From IMG/VR virus record IMGVR_UViG_3300018719_000038, positions 1-62,664 of that record: DNA of 62,664 nt; one strand, given 5' to 3'. Below are positions 31,970 through 40,645 of this stretch, in pieces. Below the pieces are notes generated by a model that did no database searches, was not told the DNA's origin, and was given only the letters and a program-made list of their open reading frames with translations. Each line of letters begins with the position of its first letter. Within the stretch, counting starts at the first letter, position 1. The translations under genes and the position numbers were made by a program. The DNA is from a virus.

Positions 31970-33118
31970 TCAGGCCGCCTTTTTCCCCTGTTTGCGCTTT
32001 TCGACGCCGACACCGTCAAATATACACGGTTTCCATTCAATAACGTCTTCCAACCGATCAAGTATCGCCTCTTCCGTTTTCTCCGTAATGACGCCGAATC
32101 CGTTAAGTTCGTCCATAAGCGCGGCTCGCTCTTCTTCCGGAATCTCTGCGATAAGGACACGAGCGAATCCGAGTTGAAACAGCATCGAACGGTACACTTT
32201 CGGAAATACCTGCCGTAAATATCGCAAGTACCCGCGCCGGATCGGAATCGGACACGCCTGGCATCCGGTTCGCGGCATGAATACGTTAAGACCCTTCGCG
32301 ACCAAGAACTCGGCCGTGACTCGGTCTACAACAACGTCCTTCCCGGTATACCGATCGTCAATTACCGCGTTCATATCGTAAATCGGATTGTACGGAATCG
32401 CATGGCGGCGAACGTATTCCCAAACGTCTTCCTGCCGATTGTTACCGAAGTTGAACGAGTCACCGAGCGCAGTCCAGTACAAGATCGGCCGGCACACCCA
32501 CGTTTTCCACTCGGAGCGCGAGTAGTAGAAATCTCCGTCGCGGCGAGCGGACATCCAACGTTGGCGAGATTCCCCGGCTCGGACTCCGTTAAACATAATG
32601 TGCCAGCCGTTCTCGCGGATCGCCTTTCGCATCGGCTGATGTTTGAGACTGTGGCAACACTTTTCGACGACAGGTTTGCCGTTTTCGCGGTCCCCTTTAC
32701 GCTTAAAGAGCGAATCAACGCCGTTCTCTTCGTAAATCTTCCGCAGAGTGGTTTCCGGCCGGGCTTCGACCAGATTAAGCGCCCATTCCTCCGTCATCCT
32801 CTTTGCGTAGAGACGTGTTTGAGGGTATTCATTTAGCGTGTTATTCCAAACAGTGTCGAACCAAATGCCCAGTTCGTTCGACACGCGACGAACCAAATGA
32901 AGCGTTATAATCGAATCCACCCCGAAAGAACACGATACGACGACTTTCAATTTATCGCCGTGCTCCTCGATCCCCTTGCGAAGAACCTCGCGAATCAGAT
33001 TTAATGCGCGTTCCTCTTTCCAGGCGAGCGGCGCGGTTTTGTGCCATTCTTCCGTCTCAACACGCGACTCTTTCGGAAGCCTGGACGATTCCTTCGTAAT
33101 ATCTGCGTATCCAAACAG
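31970..33118 (-). CDS. PAPS reductase-like (ATP-PPase) protein, probable CTG start
   Basis: About 382 residues. The PP-loop VVSCSFGVDSIITLHLV marks the adenine alpha-hydrolase fold of PAPS reductases and DndC-type enzymes. Several Cys are conserved in place (EKCCHS; GCQACPIPIR), as in iron-sulfur members. It precedes a DNA adenine methylase gene, so DNA or nucleotide modification is possible. GGGGAGG lies 8 nt before a CTG at 33118; the GTG at 33127 abuts that site. Sulfate assimilation is unlikely in a phage but cannot be ruled out. Confidence 0.8.
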   Translation of the reverse strand: MFGYADITKESSRLPKESRVETEEWHKTAPLAWKEERALNLIREVLRKGIEEHGDKLKVVVSCSFGVDSIITLHLVRRVSNELGIWFDTVWNNTLNEYPQTRLYAKRMTEEWALNLVEARPETTLRKIYEENGVDSLFKRKGDRENGKPVVEKCCHSLKHQPMRKAIRENGWHIMFNGVRAGESRQRWMSARRDGDFYYSRSEWKTWVCRPILYWTALGDSFNFGNNRQEDVWEYVRRHAIPYNPIYDMNAVIDDRYTGKDVVVDRVTAEFLVAKGLNVFMPRTGCQACPIPIRRGYLRYLRQVFPKVYRSMLFQLGFARVLIAEIPEEERAALMDELNGFGVITEKTEEAILDRLEDVIEWKPCIFDGVGVEKRKQGKKAA

Positions 33119-33134
33119 TTCGACCACCTCCCCG

Positions 33135-33368
33135 TTATTCAATCGTCCCGTCCGCGCCAATCACGCCGCGCTCCTTAATCACGCATGACTCGACCCACGC
33201 GAACTCACAACGGTCATGTATCGGATTGTCCGCGAGGTCAGATACGGTCGTTACCGTATCTCCTTCGTAAATCTCACCGCCGCACCAGGCGCAGTAACAA
33301 ACTACTCGCGGTTCGTCGCGCGGCCCCGGCGGAGCGAAGCGGTATTCTGGAGTTCCATCGTTAATCAT
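33135..33368 (-). CDS. Small zinc-ribbon-like protein
   Basis: Protein of 77 residues with CYCAWCGGEIYEGD and a later HDRCEFAW, a likely Cys/His zinc site. GGAGGTGG precedes the ATG. Located between methylase and PAPS-reductase-like genes; function unknown. Confidence 0.7.
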   Translation of the reverse strand: MINDGTPEYRFAPPGPRDEPRVVCYCAWCGGEIYEGDTVTTVSDLADNPIHDRCEFAWVESCVIKERGVIGADGTIE

Positions 33369-34645
33369 GCAGCCACCTCCAATTCCGAAGTCAGACCGTT
33401 GCCCGTTCGGTCCAACTCCGCGTAATACTCGCTAACAATCTGATCCTGCCACGTGAAATCGAACGTACTCACTTCCTCGCCGCGCCACTCGACCCCTTCG
33501 CCAGCCCCTAGCGTCAACTCGTTCCAGCGGTAAGGTCCGTCTGAATACGTGCGGCTCGCGTCCTTATATCCGTCACTGGCTCCGTTCGCGTGCGAAAACA
33601 TAAACGCCGATACGTCTTTTAACGAATGCCACGACGGTATGTGCGGATACAGGTTAGAGCGCGTCAAGTAGTCGTCCGTGAAATCGTCGAGCAACTCGTC
33701 AAGCTGCGTAAGTCCGTCGCCCCATATATCCGTTGATCTCCCGTCTTTGTCGTAACCAATATCCGTTATCTGCGCGAAGTAAGCCCGCGTCTGCCCCGCA
33801 AGAAACTTTGCGTCAAATTCCGAAATATCCTCGTAACTACTTCCCAAATTCGAGCCCCAGCGCTTGGTCACGGCCGGTATGAGCGGAGTTCCCGGCGGCA
33901 CTTTCCGTACGATGAGAATTTGCGTCGGAACCGTCGTACCGGTCAGCGCGAACGTTTCGCCCGGCAACATTATCGTCGCGACGTGCCAGCACGTTTCGTA
34001 TAACATTCGGCGCACCTTTTCCGCGTAATTGGCGTAATTGAGGCCCATCGGAAGCACGAGCGCAATGTAGCCGCCCGGTTTCACCGCCTTAATCGCGAGC
34101 TCAATAAACGCAGATTCCGACTTGCCCTTCGCGCGTCCCTTTGTTGTCCGTAGCGTTTCGAACGTATCCGGCAGCGTCTCGGCCGCGACATCGATCGTAA
34201 CGCCATACGGAGGATTCCCGACGACATAATCGTAATAGTCGCGTCGGTCGTGATGGAACGCGTCGCCCTGGATAACATCGGCGTGCGGATAGATGAGCGA
34301 CGTTACCTTTGCGCTGATATCGTCGAGTTCAAGCGCAGTTATCTCCGCGTCCTCCGGGATGTGTTCGATAAATACGCCACTGCCGCAGGACGGCTCCAAC
34401 CAGCGCGAGCCAGCCGGAAACTCACCGCCGCAAAGACCGCGCAACGCCTCGATTATGAAGCGCGCAACATGTGTCGGCGTATAAAACGCACCGCCTGCGT
34501 ATGCGTTCGGGAGTAGGCCGCCCGTTGACGTGTAGTTCTCGCGGAGAAACGCAATGTCCTCCGCTGTGATTTCTTCGCGCGGTTTCGCAACAATCGCCAT
34601 CGAGCGAACATTACCGTCCCATCGTTTGCGATCAGCTTTACCCAT
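33365..34645 (-). CDS. N6-adenine-type DNA methyltransferase
   Basis: Protein of 426 residues. SAM-binding motif RWLEPSCGSGVFI and catalytic motif VVGNPPYGV (NPPY) identify a gamma-type N6-adenine methylase. No target-recognition partner or restriction gene is nearby, so it is probably a solitary protective methylase. Its ATG overlaps the upstream kinase region and GGGAGGG lies before it. Confidence 0.9.
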   Translation of the reverse strand: MGKADRKRWDGNVRSMAIVAKPREEITAEDIAFLRENYTSTGGLLPNAYAGGAFYTPTHVARFIIEALRGLCGGEFPAGSRWLEPSCGSGVFIEHIPEDAEITALELDDISAKVTSLIYPHADVIQGDAFHHDRRDYYDYVVGNPPYGVTIDVAAETLPDTFETLRTTKGRAKGKSESAFIELAIKAVKPGGYIALVLPMGLNYANYAEKVRRMLYETCWHVATIMLPGETFALTGTTVPTQILIVRKVPPGTPLIPAVTKRWGSNLGSSYEDISEFDAKFLAGQTRAYFAQITDIGYDKDGRSTDIWGDGLTQLDELLDDFTDDYLTRSNLYPHIPSWHSLKDVSAFMFSHANGASDGYKDASRTYSDGPYRWNELTLGAGEGVEWRGEEVSTFDFTWQDQIVSEYYAELDRTGNGLTSELEVAA

Positions 34646-35230
34646 TTACGCAGCCCTCCCGTCTCCTAACGCCAGGTAACGCATTATCTCGTCTATCTGC
34701 TCATACAACTCCGTCAGCCCTGCGTCATTAACAACGGTAAAGTCCGCAACGTATTCGTCGAGCGCCGTCTCCGTGCCGTGCGTCAGGTCGCGCAACGCGA
34801 AGCTATCGCCCGACTCGACTGCGCGCTGGATACGTAAACTTTCCGGAGCCTCAACGCGAATGAGGACGTAGCCCCGCGCCGATAACGCTTCGGCCTCGTT
34901 TAACTGGCGCACATCGCTGATTATGGCAGGTTTCGGAGTGATCCCGGAGCACCTTGCGTCCTCTTGATCGAAATAGACCGATTCCAGACACGCGTCAATC
35001 CAAACGTCCTCTCCGACGTGTTCGCGCATGAACTGGCCGTGGAACTGGTAGCCGGCGCGAGGCTTCGGTTCGCGAGGAATCTCGGGATAGCGGCGGTGAA
35101 AATCGTCTTTTAGCGCGTCGCCGAACGCGAAACGCGTGTATCCGTATTTCTCCGCAAGATAGGCGGCAACTGTGTCTTTGCCGCTGCGGAGCTTGCCGAC
35201 GAGCCCTATATTTATAAGTTTTTCGCTAAT
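34646..35230 (-). CDS. Deoxynucleoside monophosphate kinase, probable ATT start
   Basis: Protein of 194 residues. The P-loop GLVGKLRSGKDT (9-20) lies in the part upstream of the first ATG (35029), so that start is wrong. The frame opens at ATT 35230, 8 nt after AGGGGGG: MSEKLINIGLVGKLRSGKDT. The family (T4 gp1-like dNMP kinase) supplies dNDPs for phage DNA and often follows modification genes. No ATG, GTG or TTG lies in frame before the P-loop. Confidence 0.85.
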   Translation of the reverse strand: MSEKLINIGLVGKLRSGKDTVAAYLAEKYGYTRFAFGDALKDDFHRRYPEIPREPKPRAGYQFHGQFMREHVGEDVWIDACLESVYFDQEDARCSGITPKPAIISDVRQLNEAEALSARGYVLIRVEAPESLRIQRAVESGDSFALRDLTHGTETALDEYVADFTVVNDAGLTELYEQIDEIMRYLALGDGRAA

Positions 35231-35310
35231 GACTGACGCCCCCCTATTTACTAGGTATAAAGAACCATAAAACTCTATCCGATAAAGTAAAAGAGAATGG
35301 AGGAATTATT

Positions 35311-35694
35311 ATGAAGATATCCGGTGAGCAGAATGCAATAACCAGAATGAGAGAGTTAAAAAAGCACTATCATGGTCTCTCTTCTAAGGATTTAATAAGT
35401 TTAAAAGCGGCTTATGAAGCTAATGAAGAAGACAACAAGCAGCTTAGTATCGTTGTTCTAATGGTAGGTGCGGTGTTCACGCTGTTGAATTTAGCAATCA
35501 CAAGCCTTTCAAAAGTGCCTACTTTAGTAAACACTCTGACGGCTGCAATATTAGCTCTTTTCTCAATTGGCGGTGTGTCAGTAATTGGAATCCGCATATC
35601 TAGAAAGAATATTGAAACTACACTTAAGAGGAAAGCAATCGAGATAGTTTTATCCGAGAGAACCGCAAGAACAAAAACAAAGAGCGTTGATTAA
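35311..35694 (+). CDS. Two-TM membrane protein, AT-rich cargo gene
   Basis: Protein of 127 residues with two transmembrane helices (about 47-66 and 75-95) flanked by charged helices. This resembles SLATT-like or superinfection-exclusion membrane proteins in layout. ATG with AATGGAGGAAT upstream. It is AT-rich, on the plus strand, and converges on the SH3-like gene with a 4-bp overlap. Signs of recent acquisition; function unknown. Confidence 0.68.
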   Translation: MKISGEQNAITRMRELKKHYHGLSSKDLISLKAAYEANEEDNKQLSIVVLMVGAVFTLLNLAITSLSKVPTLVNTLTAAILALFSIGGVSVIGIRISRKNIETTLKRKAIEIVLSERTARTKTKSVD

Positions 35695-37124
35695 GCAATT
35701 AATCTATTCAGCGCGGAGGAGGCGGAGTCGTCCGCCCCTTCCCGCGAGTCGTCGATGATTTCCGCCTCTCTATCGCGGAGTTGTTGCGTAACAAATTGCG
35801 CGGTACATGTAACCTCAAACTCTCCGACACATGTGCGTACAATATCGCCATTCCGCACTTCCGACGGATTCGGCGCGGTCAAGTACTCCGCCGGGACTTC
35901 GAGACCCAGCGCACGCCGCAACGCAATGGCCTTCCCGATCCATACGTTGAATACGTCGTTCGGTGCGCATTTTGCGATTCCTGTGATGGTGCGGAAGTCC
36001 CCCGTAGATAGCCGGAACTCGCTACCGTATTTCGGCCGAATTAGCGCGACGACAGTCCGCTTGTTCCGATTAACTACGAACTCAACGCGGTAGAAATCGT
36101 CCCATAACGGACTGGCGTACGGGAGATTTGCCGATTGGGTTTCGCCGATCCGCGTCAATTCCAAAACGTCAGCCTTCGCCCGCTCAACGATTTCGTCGCG
36201 GATTTGTTGCGGCGACTTCCGCTCATTCAACAGTCCCGCAACCTTGCGCTTGGATTCCGGAGTCGGTGGCGACGATCGTACCGCTGCCGCCTTCCGCGCC
36301 GCTTCCAACGTTTCCAACGTAGCCACGCGACTTTCCAGCGTCTGAACTTTCGCGGTCAATGATGCGATATTCTCCGCAACCTGTTCCGCAGAAGACCGCG
36401 ACGAAAGGGGCGTAGCTGGGCGCGTGGAGAGCGGCGTCGGTGCGATTTCTTCCTCGCTCTTAATCGGTTCGAGTACGCGATAGTCACCGTCAAGAATATA
36501 CCAACCGTGAACACGCACGCGGTCCCGCGACAAGGTCGAGCGCTCAGTAACCGTTCCGATCTCGCCGACCATATGCATAACACCACATCCGCTTGACGCC
36601 GTAGTTTTGGTATTAACGATAATCACGCGCTCGCCCTTCGTAGCCTTCCGGTCGACCATGCGGAAGCGTTCGCCGTCGATGACGAGAACTTCCGTTGGTT
36701 CAAGAACACTAAAGTCGCGCGGATTGGCCTCGCGCTGCTTGTGCGCCTTTTCCGAATAGACCGTGCCTCCACCGTCTTTGTAGACGTGCTTAACGGTAAC
36801 GATATCTCCGGTGGCGAGCCCGTGACATGTCGTGTCTCCCACAATGATCGCGGTATCGCCTACGCGAGCTTTCCGCTTAACCTCGCGATATTCCCGCTTG
36901 ATGCCGCCGAGCGATTCGTCGGGGAGGACGGTGATTGGCGCGGAGTCTTCGGTAATGGTCTCGTAGTCCCCAAGTTGGACCACGAAACGATCACGACTAC
37001 CGTCGTGGAGAACGAGAACTCCTCCGGAATAATCGGTTGAGCCTCCCGTGACCTCAAAAACTTCGCCAATCCTGCCCGCATACCAATACGTGTTTTTCTT
37101 CGCGCCCGTAATCCGAATTTTCAT
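35691..37124 (-). CDS. Multi-domain SH3-like protein A
   Basis: Protein of 477 residues. Three SH3/KOW-like beta repeats (each near a YREVKRKARVGDTAIIV or FRMVDRKATKGERVIIV segment) are followed by a coiled coil (about 245-280) and a C-terminal domain (VVNRNKRTVVALIRPKYGSE; APNDVFNVWIGKAIALRRAL). It shares repeats and the C-terminal domain with the protein at 39438-40334, and the repeats with those at 48266 and 37519. Likely nucleic acid or protein binding. GGGAGC precedes the ATG. Confidence 0.72.
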   Translation of the reverse strand: MKIRITGAKKNTYWYAGRIGEVFEVTGGSTDYSGGVLVLHDGSRDRFVVQLGDYETITEDSAPITVLPDESLGGIKREYREVKRKARVGDTAIIVGDTTCHGLATGDIVTVKHVYKDGGGTVYSEKAHKQREANPRDFSVLEPTEVLVIDGERFRMVDRKATKGERVIIVNTKTTASSGCGVMHMVGEIGTVTERSTLSRDRVRVHGWYILDGDYRVLEPIKSEEEIAPTPLSTRPATPLSSRSSAEQVAENIASLTAKVQTLESRVATLETLEAARKAAAVRSSPPTPESKRKVAGLLNERKSPQQIRDEIVERAKADVLELTRIGETQSANLPYASPLWDDFYRVEFVVNRNKRTVVALIRPKYGSEFRLSTGDFRTITGIAKCAPNDVFNVWIGKAIALRRALGLEVPAEYLTAPNPSEVRNGDIVRTCVGEFEVTCTAQFVTQQLRDREAEIIDDSREGADDSASSALNRLIA

Positions 37125-37144
37125 TTAATCCGCTCCCTTTTCGA

Positions 37145-37528
37145 TTAATAGTCCGCCTCTTCACGCGGCGGTAAGACGCGCACGCTCAATTCTTGCTTTC
37201 CGAACTCTAGCGCGTCGACAATGTCCGGAATGTAAACGTCGAGCCGCTTGCCCTTGATTTTTCCGCCTCGGTCGGTACACGTCCGCTCGCCGACGCCGTC
37301 TATTTCAACGCGCGTACCCAGCGGCAGTTCCCGTGGACACGCAACGGTTACCCCGGCCTCCACCGGCTTGCCTGACGCAGTGATCCCGTGGCCCGGCGTA
37401 TAGTCATCGCCGACGGAGTACGCAGTGACGACGTAGGTTTCCGGTTTAGACGGAAGCTTGCCCGTTGCTTCCGTCATTCCGGTTACCGCAACCGCCAGCG
37501 CCAGGATCACCGCGTTTATTACGCCGAT
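37145..37528 (-). CDS. Secreted 3D-domain protein, probable ATC start
   Basis: Protein of 127 residues with a signal peptide (GVINAVILALAVAVTGM) and a 3D double-psi beta-barrel domain (VVTAYSVGDDYTPGH; ACPRELPLGTRVEI; CTDRGGKIKGKRLDVY). The three Asp residues of the 3D motif are present. Such proteins act on cell wall (MltA/RlpA-like). GAGGAGG lies 7 nt before an ATC at 37528; GTG at 37510 has no ribosome site and would cut the signal peptide. It overlaps the upstream stop. Confidence 0.82.
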   Translation of the reverse strand: MGVINAVILALAVAVTGMTEATGKLPSKPETYVVTAYSVGDDYTPGHGITASGKPVEAGVTVACPRELPLGTRVEIDGVGERTCTDRGGKIKGKRLDVYIPDIVDALEFGKQELSVRVLPPREEADY

Positions 37529-38142
37529 GTCTGCGCCTCCTCGAACGCCTCCTCAATCTGCGCGATCAACGCCGCTTTCGCTTCGGCTGGCGTGATTTTG
37601 ACGACGTCACTCTCGCGGGCCCAATCGTCCTTATCGCCAAGTATGGCACGTAGTTTATACGGAACGTGCGAGTCGTCGACAACCGTAACCTGCGCGATGT
37701 CCCCAGCGACTAGCTCCTCGTTGTAAGTCCGCTCAACCACGCGCACATAGTCGTCGACCTTAATCGCGATCTGCGCCTCCAACTCGGCGATCTCGGCGCG
37801 CTTTCGTTCGATGGCTGCGCGGATTTCGGCCGGCGATTGTGGCGTTTGAGGCGCGGTGTCTACCTGGCGGAATACGGTGAAATCATCGGAATCTACGTAC
37901 ATAAGCTCGTCATAATCCTCGTCCAAACCGCGCGCATCTCCGCCATCATCATAGAATCCTACGACGCCGCCTTTACTGATAGTTATGCCGTAAAATGCTC
38001 TGATTTCGATATCCTGCCAATTACCGTCGTCGCACCGCAATATATCGCCAAGCTGCGCCGGCCCCTCCGTCTTCACATACCGTGCGCCAGCGTACTCAAT
38101 CTCGCGGTCGTTGATCTCTTTTACTCCGCTCAAACTTGCCAT
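37519..38142 (-). CDS. SH3-like protein B with coiled coil
   Basis: Protein of 207 residues. An N-terminal SH3-like unit (EYAGARYVKTEGPAQLGD) is followed by a coiled coil (AAIERKRAEIAELEAQIA, about 110-127) and a second beta unit (VDDYVRVVERTYNEELVAGD). It is related in layout to three other proteins of this window. GAGGTG precedes the ATG. Confidence 0.68.
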   Translation of the reverse strand: MASLSGVKEINDREIEYAGARYVKTEGPAQLGDILRCDDGNWQDIEIRAFYGITISKGGVVGFYDDGGDARGLDEDYDELMYVDSDDFTVFRQVDTAPQTPQSPAEIRAAIERKRAEIAELEAQIAIKVDDYVRVVERTYNEELVAGDIAQVTVVDDSHVPYKLRAILGDKDDWARESDVVKITPAEAKAALIAQIEEAFEEAQTSA

Positions 38143-38171
38143 TTATTCGAACACCTCCGCATTATCGCGAT

Positions 38172-38438
38172 TTATTCGCTTAATTTTTCGTCAAGATACG
38201 AATCGATTACGTCAAACTGCAGGTGCTGCGCCAGCACGGTCCGCTCGGCAAGGTCGACGTTGCTCCATCCGGATTCTATCGCGCCGTTCAAGCGATCCGG
38301 CCCGACCGTTGCGATAACGTAGCCAGTAATCCGCCCGGCCAACGCATCAGCCGCAAGTCCGGCGAGTTCGACCGCCATTTCGTTCGCGGCGCAGGGGAAC
38401 GGGATGACTTCGGCGAGTTGCGGTTTCTCTTCGCTCAT
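38172..38438 (-). CDS. Hypothetical protein, 88 aa
   Basis: Protein of 88 residues, acidic and helical (LAEVIPFPCAANEMAVELAG at the start). Its ATG overlaps the stop of the 46-residue membrane protein gene (ATGA). Short phage proteins that begin PQLAEVIPFP are common; function unknown. Confidence 0.66.
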   Translation of the reverse strand: MSEEKPQLAEVIPFPCAANEMAVELAGLAADALAGRITGYVIATVGPDRLNGAIESGWSNVDLAERTVLAQHLQFDVIDSYLDEKLSE

Positions 38439-38575
38439 TCTGCGTCCCCCTTTTCGTTAGACTTACGCGAGGCCCAAGCGTTCGCCCACGCAGTCGCGAC
38501 GTTTGATACGGTGATCAGCGCGAACACGCAGAGGATTGCGAAGATAAACGGATGTTCTGCGATGAATTGCGTCAT
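38435..38575 (-). CDS. 46-aa membrane protein
   Basis: Protein of 46 residues with one transmembrane helix (FIFAILCVFALITVSNVATA) and a charged end. It lies between dUTPase and the 88-residue gene, sharing ATGA and TAAATG junctions. Function unknown. Confidence 0.66.
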   Translation of the reverse strand: MTQFIAEHPFIFAILCVFALITVSNVATAWANAWASRKSNEKGDAE

Positions 38576-39139
38576 TTATGCGGTCACCCCTTCCGCCCGT
38601 GTTCCCGTGTGTCCGAATCCGCCGGACTTGCGCACCGTTTCACTCAATTCGTCGACGACTGCGAAGGTTACACGCTCGACTGCGGCCATAACCCCCTGCG
38701 CGATGCGGTCACCTTTGCGGATGATGTACGTCCCGTCGAGTCGCGGCATCCAGTCAAGTTTTGCGGTGGTTCCGTCTATTTGCGTCACAATCTTCGTTTT
38801 AAGGAACTCGACCTCTCGCTGGTTGAAGTCGATGTCCCATATAACCGGCTGCGCAATATTATCGACTATCACCTTGACCTCTCCGCGAAAATCCCCGTCC
38901 ACCGTGCCCGGCGAGTTGGATACGCGTAGTTTCGTTTTCCAGCTAATTCCGGATCGCGGCCGAATCTGCAGCTCGTAGCCGGGCGGAATCTCAATCGCGA
39001 AGCCGAGCGGAACGAGTGCGGTTTCGCCTGGCGCAATGATCACGTCTTCCACCGCGACAAGATCGAAGCCGGCCGCGAGTTCCGTTGCGTAACGTGGTAC
39101 GACGGCATCCGGGTGCAGGCGTTTGATATTAACGATCAT
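38576..39139 (-). CDS. dut: dUTPase (trimeric type)
   Basis: Protein of 187 residues with the five dUTPase motifs in order: AGFDL, RPRSG, GTVDGDFRGEVKV, KGDRIAQ and GGFGHTG. It hydrolyses dUTP to dUMP, limiting uracil in phage DNA. GGGAGGGGG precedes the ATG. A 20-residue insertion between motifs 3 and 4 is longer than in the shortest homologues. Confidence 0.94.
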   Translation of the reverse strand: MIVNIKRLHPDAVVPRYATELAAGFDLVAVEDVIIAPGETALVPLGFAIEIPPGYELQIRPRSGISWKTKLRVSNSPGTVDGDFRGEVKVIVDNIAQPVIWDIDFNQREVEFLKTKIVTQIDGTTAKLDWMPRLDGTYIIRKGDRIAQGVMAAVERVTFAVVDELSETVRKSGGFGHTGTRAEGVTA

Positions 39140-39438
39140 CGACTGTCCCCCTCCCGCTCCTCAATTACGTAAATTTGGCCGCGCTGCTCGATAACTTCGT
39201 ATTTCGTCGCGTCGATAACATGGCCCGGCCGGAGTGTGACTTCGTGGCGGACCGGTTCGTTCGTAAGTATGGCGGCAGCTATTGCAATAGCTCCGAGCAA
39301 AATACCGAAGAGTACCGCGACAGGTTCGTCCTCAACCATTCCGCCGATAAAGAGAAAAGACCCTAATATTCCGGCTAAAATCGCAATCAACAGAGCCACT
39401 CCGTTAATCGCGCCACCATACGTATTCAGCACATCCAT
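39136..39438 (-). CDS. Two-TM membrane protein, 100 aa
   Basis: Protein of 100 residues with two adjoining hydrophobic helices (GVALLIAILAGILGSFLFI and AVLFGILLGAIAIAAAIL) and a soluble C-terminal domain of about 40 residues. GGAGGTGG lies upstream of the ATG. Function unknown. Confidence 0.68.
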   Translation of the reverse strand: MDVLNTYGGAINGVALLIAILAGILGSFLFIGGMVEDEPVAVLFGILLGAIAIAAAILTNEPVRHEVTLRPGHVIDATKYEVIEQRGQIYVIEEREGDSR

Positions 39439-40334
39439 TAGGCCGCAGCCACCTCCGCCCCGGTCGCGCCGTAATCAACGTCAGTGTCGTCGAGAATGTA
39501 GTCGCCGGTTTTGTCCGGCTCATACGGCATGTATGTCGTATCCGCGACACTGCGATACAAGAACGTCTTTCCAAATTCCCGCGAAATTTTCTGAACAGTC
39601 AGCGGATCAAACTTTGTTCCACCGTAACCAAAAGCCTGCACCAACGCACCCACTCGCGGCTCGTCCGGTTGCGGCGCGTTCAGGTATTCGTCCGGCACCG
39701 GGAGGCCGAGTGCTTTGTACAACGCGATTGCCTTGCCGATTTCAGCGTGGAAGACGTCGCCGGGCGCACATTTTGCGGTAGCTTTCGCCCAAATTGTTCC
39801 GCTGTACACACCGCGGAGAAGTGCGGTTACTGCGCGTTTCTCGCGGTTGACGTGAAACTCAACGTTCATATTGCGTATTCCATTTGCTCCCATTACGCCC
39901 AAATGCCGTCCACGTCCCCGGCCGATACTTTCCGATACCTTCGCAACGTCCGCCTTGGCCTTCGCGATAACCGTTGCTCGGTTCGGCTTTTCCTCCGCGC
40001 GGCTTAACGGGTTGGGCTGCGTATCGGCAGGCGCAACCGGCGCGATCTCATCGAGGTATTTCCGGACGGCCGCGGCGTTTTCGCGGAGAAATTGCGCGAG
40101 CAGCTCGGAAATTGGCGAGGACTCAACCGGTTCGAGGACGACATACTCGCGTGGGTACGCCAGAAATTCGCGGCCCTTTCGCCCGATAAATCGTACATCA
40201 CCGTCCATGTCTGTTCGTTTGACCGTAAACACATCGCCATTTTCGTAGTGACCTAGCGTGTGTTCTGCCGCCACGATCTTAATGCGTTCCCCGACGTTGG
40301 CCTTGCGTTTGACCTCTCGATATTGCTGTGTCAT
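39438..40334 (-). CDS. SH3-like protein C
   Basis: Protein of 298 residues. One SH3-like repeat (QYREVKRKANVGERIKIV to PREYVVLEPV) is followed by a helical linker and a domain (HVNREKRAVTALLRGVYSGT; APGDVFHAEIGKAIALYKAL) nearly the same as in the 477-residue protein A. These two are clear paralogues. It stands behind one of three copies of a 36-bp motif, so it may be a regulated early or middle gene. GGAGG precedes the ATG. Confidence 0.72.
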   Translation of the reverse strand: MTQQYREVKRKANVGERIKIVAAEHTLGHYENGDVFTVKRTDMDGDVRFIGRKGREFLAYPREYVVLEPVESSPISELLAQFLRENAAAVRKYLDEIAPVAPADTQPNPLSRAEEKPNRATVIAKAKADVAKVSESIGRGRGRHLGVMGANGIRNMNVEFHVNREKRAVTALLRGVYSGTIWAKATAKCAPGDVFHAEIGKAIALYKALGLPVPDEYLNAPQPDEPRVGALVQAFGYGGTKFDPLTVQKISREFGKTFLYRSVADTTYMPYEPDKTGDYILDDTDVDYGATGAEVAAA

Positions 40335-40385
40335 ATTGCGTTCCTCCTTCGGTTATTTGGCGTTCCGGCGCGTCGTTGCGCCTTA

Positions 40386-40421
40386 CACTGACTATGTTGC
40401 CGACGCGCCCGATTCCGCACA
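40386..40421 (-). promoter_or_regulatory. 36-bp two-part motif, copy A
   Basis: Minus strand TGTGCGGAA, then CGGCAACATAGTCAGTG with the same spacing as copies at 52753 and 61560. It lies 51 bp before the start of the SH3-like gene C. Confidence 0.72.
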
Positions 40422-40430
40422 TTTTTAGCG

Positions 40431-40468
40431 AAAAAAAAAAAAACGGAGAAGGCCGCAGCCCCTCCGTT
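40431..40468 (-). terminator. Terminator with T13 tract
   Basis: Stem AACGGAG/CTCCGTT with an inner loop rich in GC pairs, followed by 13 T on the minus strand. It overlaps the stop of the 40467-40643 gene. Confidence 0.82.
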
Positions 40469-40643
40469 AATCTCTCGCTATTACGTTTTCAGTCGCTTCC
40501 AACCGACGCCGGGCCTCCGCAAGCTTCCGCTCATATTTCGCCAGAAGGCCCGTATAAATCTCAACGCTATTTTCGAGGCTTGCGACCTCTGCGCGCTGCA
40601 TTTCGATAAGATGGGCGCAGGTATTCCCGTTATCCGGCAGCAT
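40467..40643 (-). CDS. 58-aa coiled-coil protein
   Basis: Protein of 58 residues beginning MLPDNGNTCAHLIEMQRAEV and running as a single coiled coil (LLAKYERKLAEARRRLEATE). ATG at 40643; its ribosome site is the GC-rich end of the RuvC gene. A terminator follows. Function unknown. Confidence 0.65.
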   Translation of the reverse strand: MLPDNGNTCAHLIEMQRAEVASLENSVEIYTGLLAKYERKLAEARRRLEATENVIARD

Positions 40644-40645
40644 GA

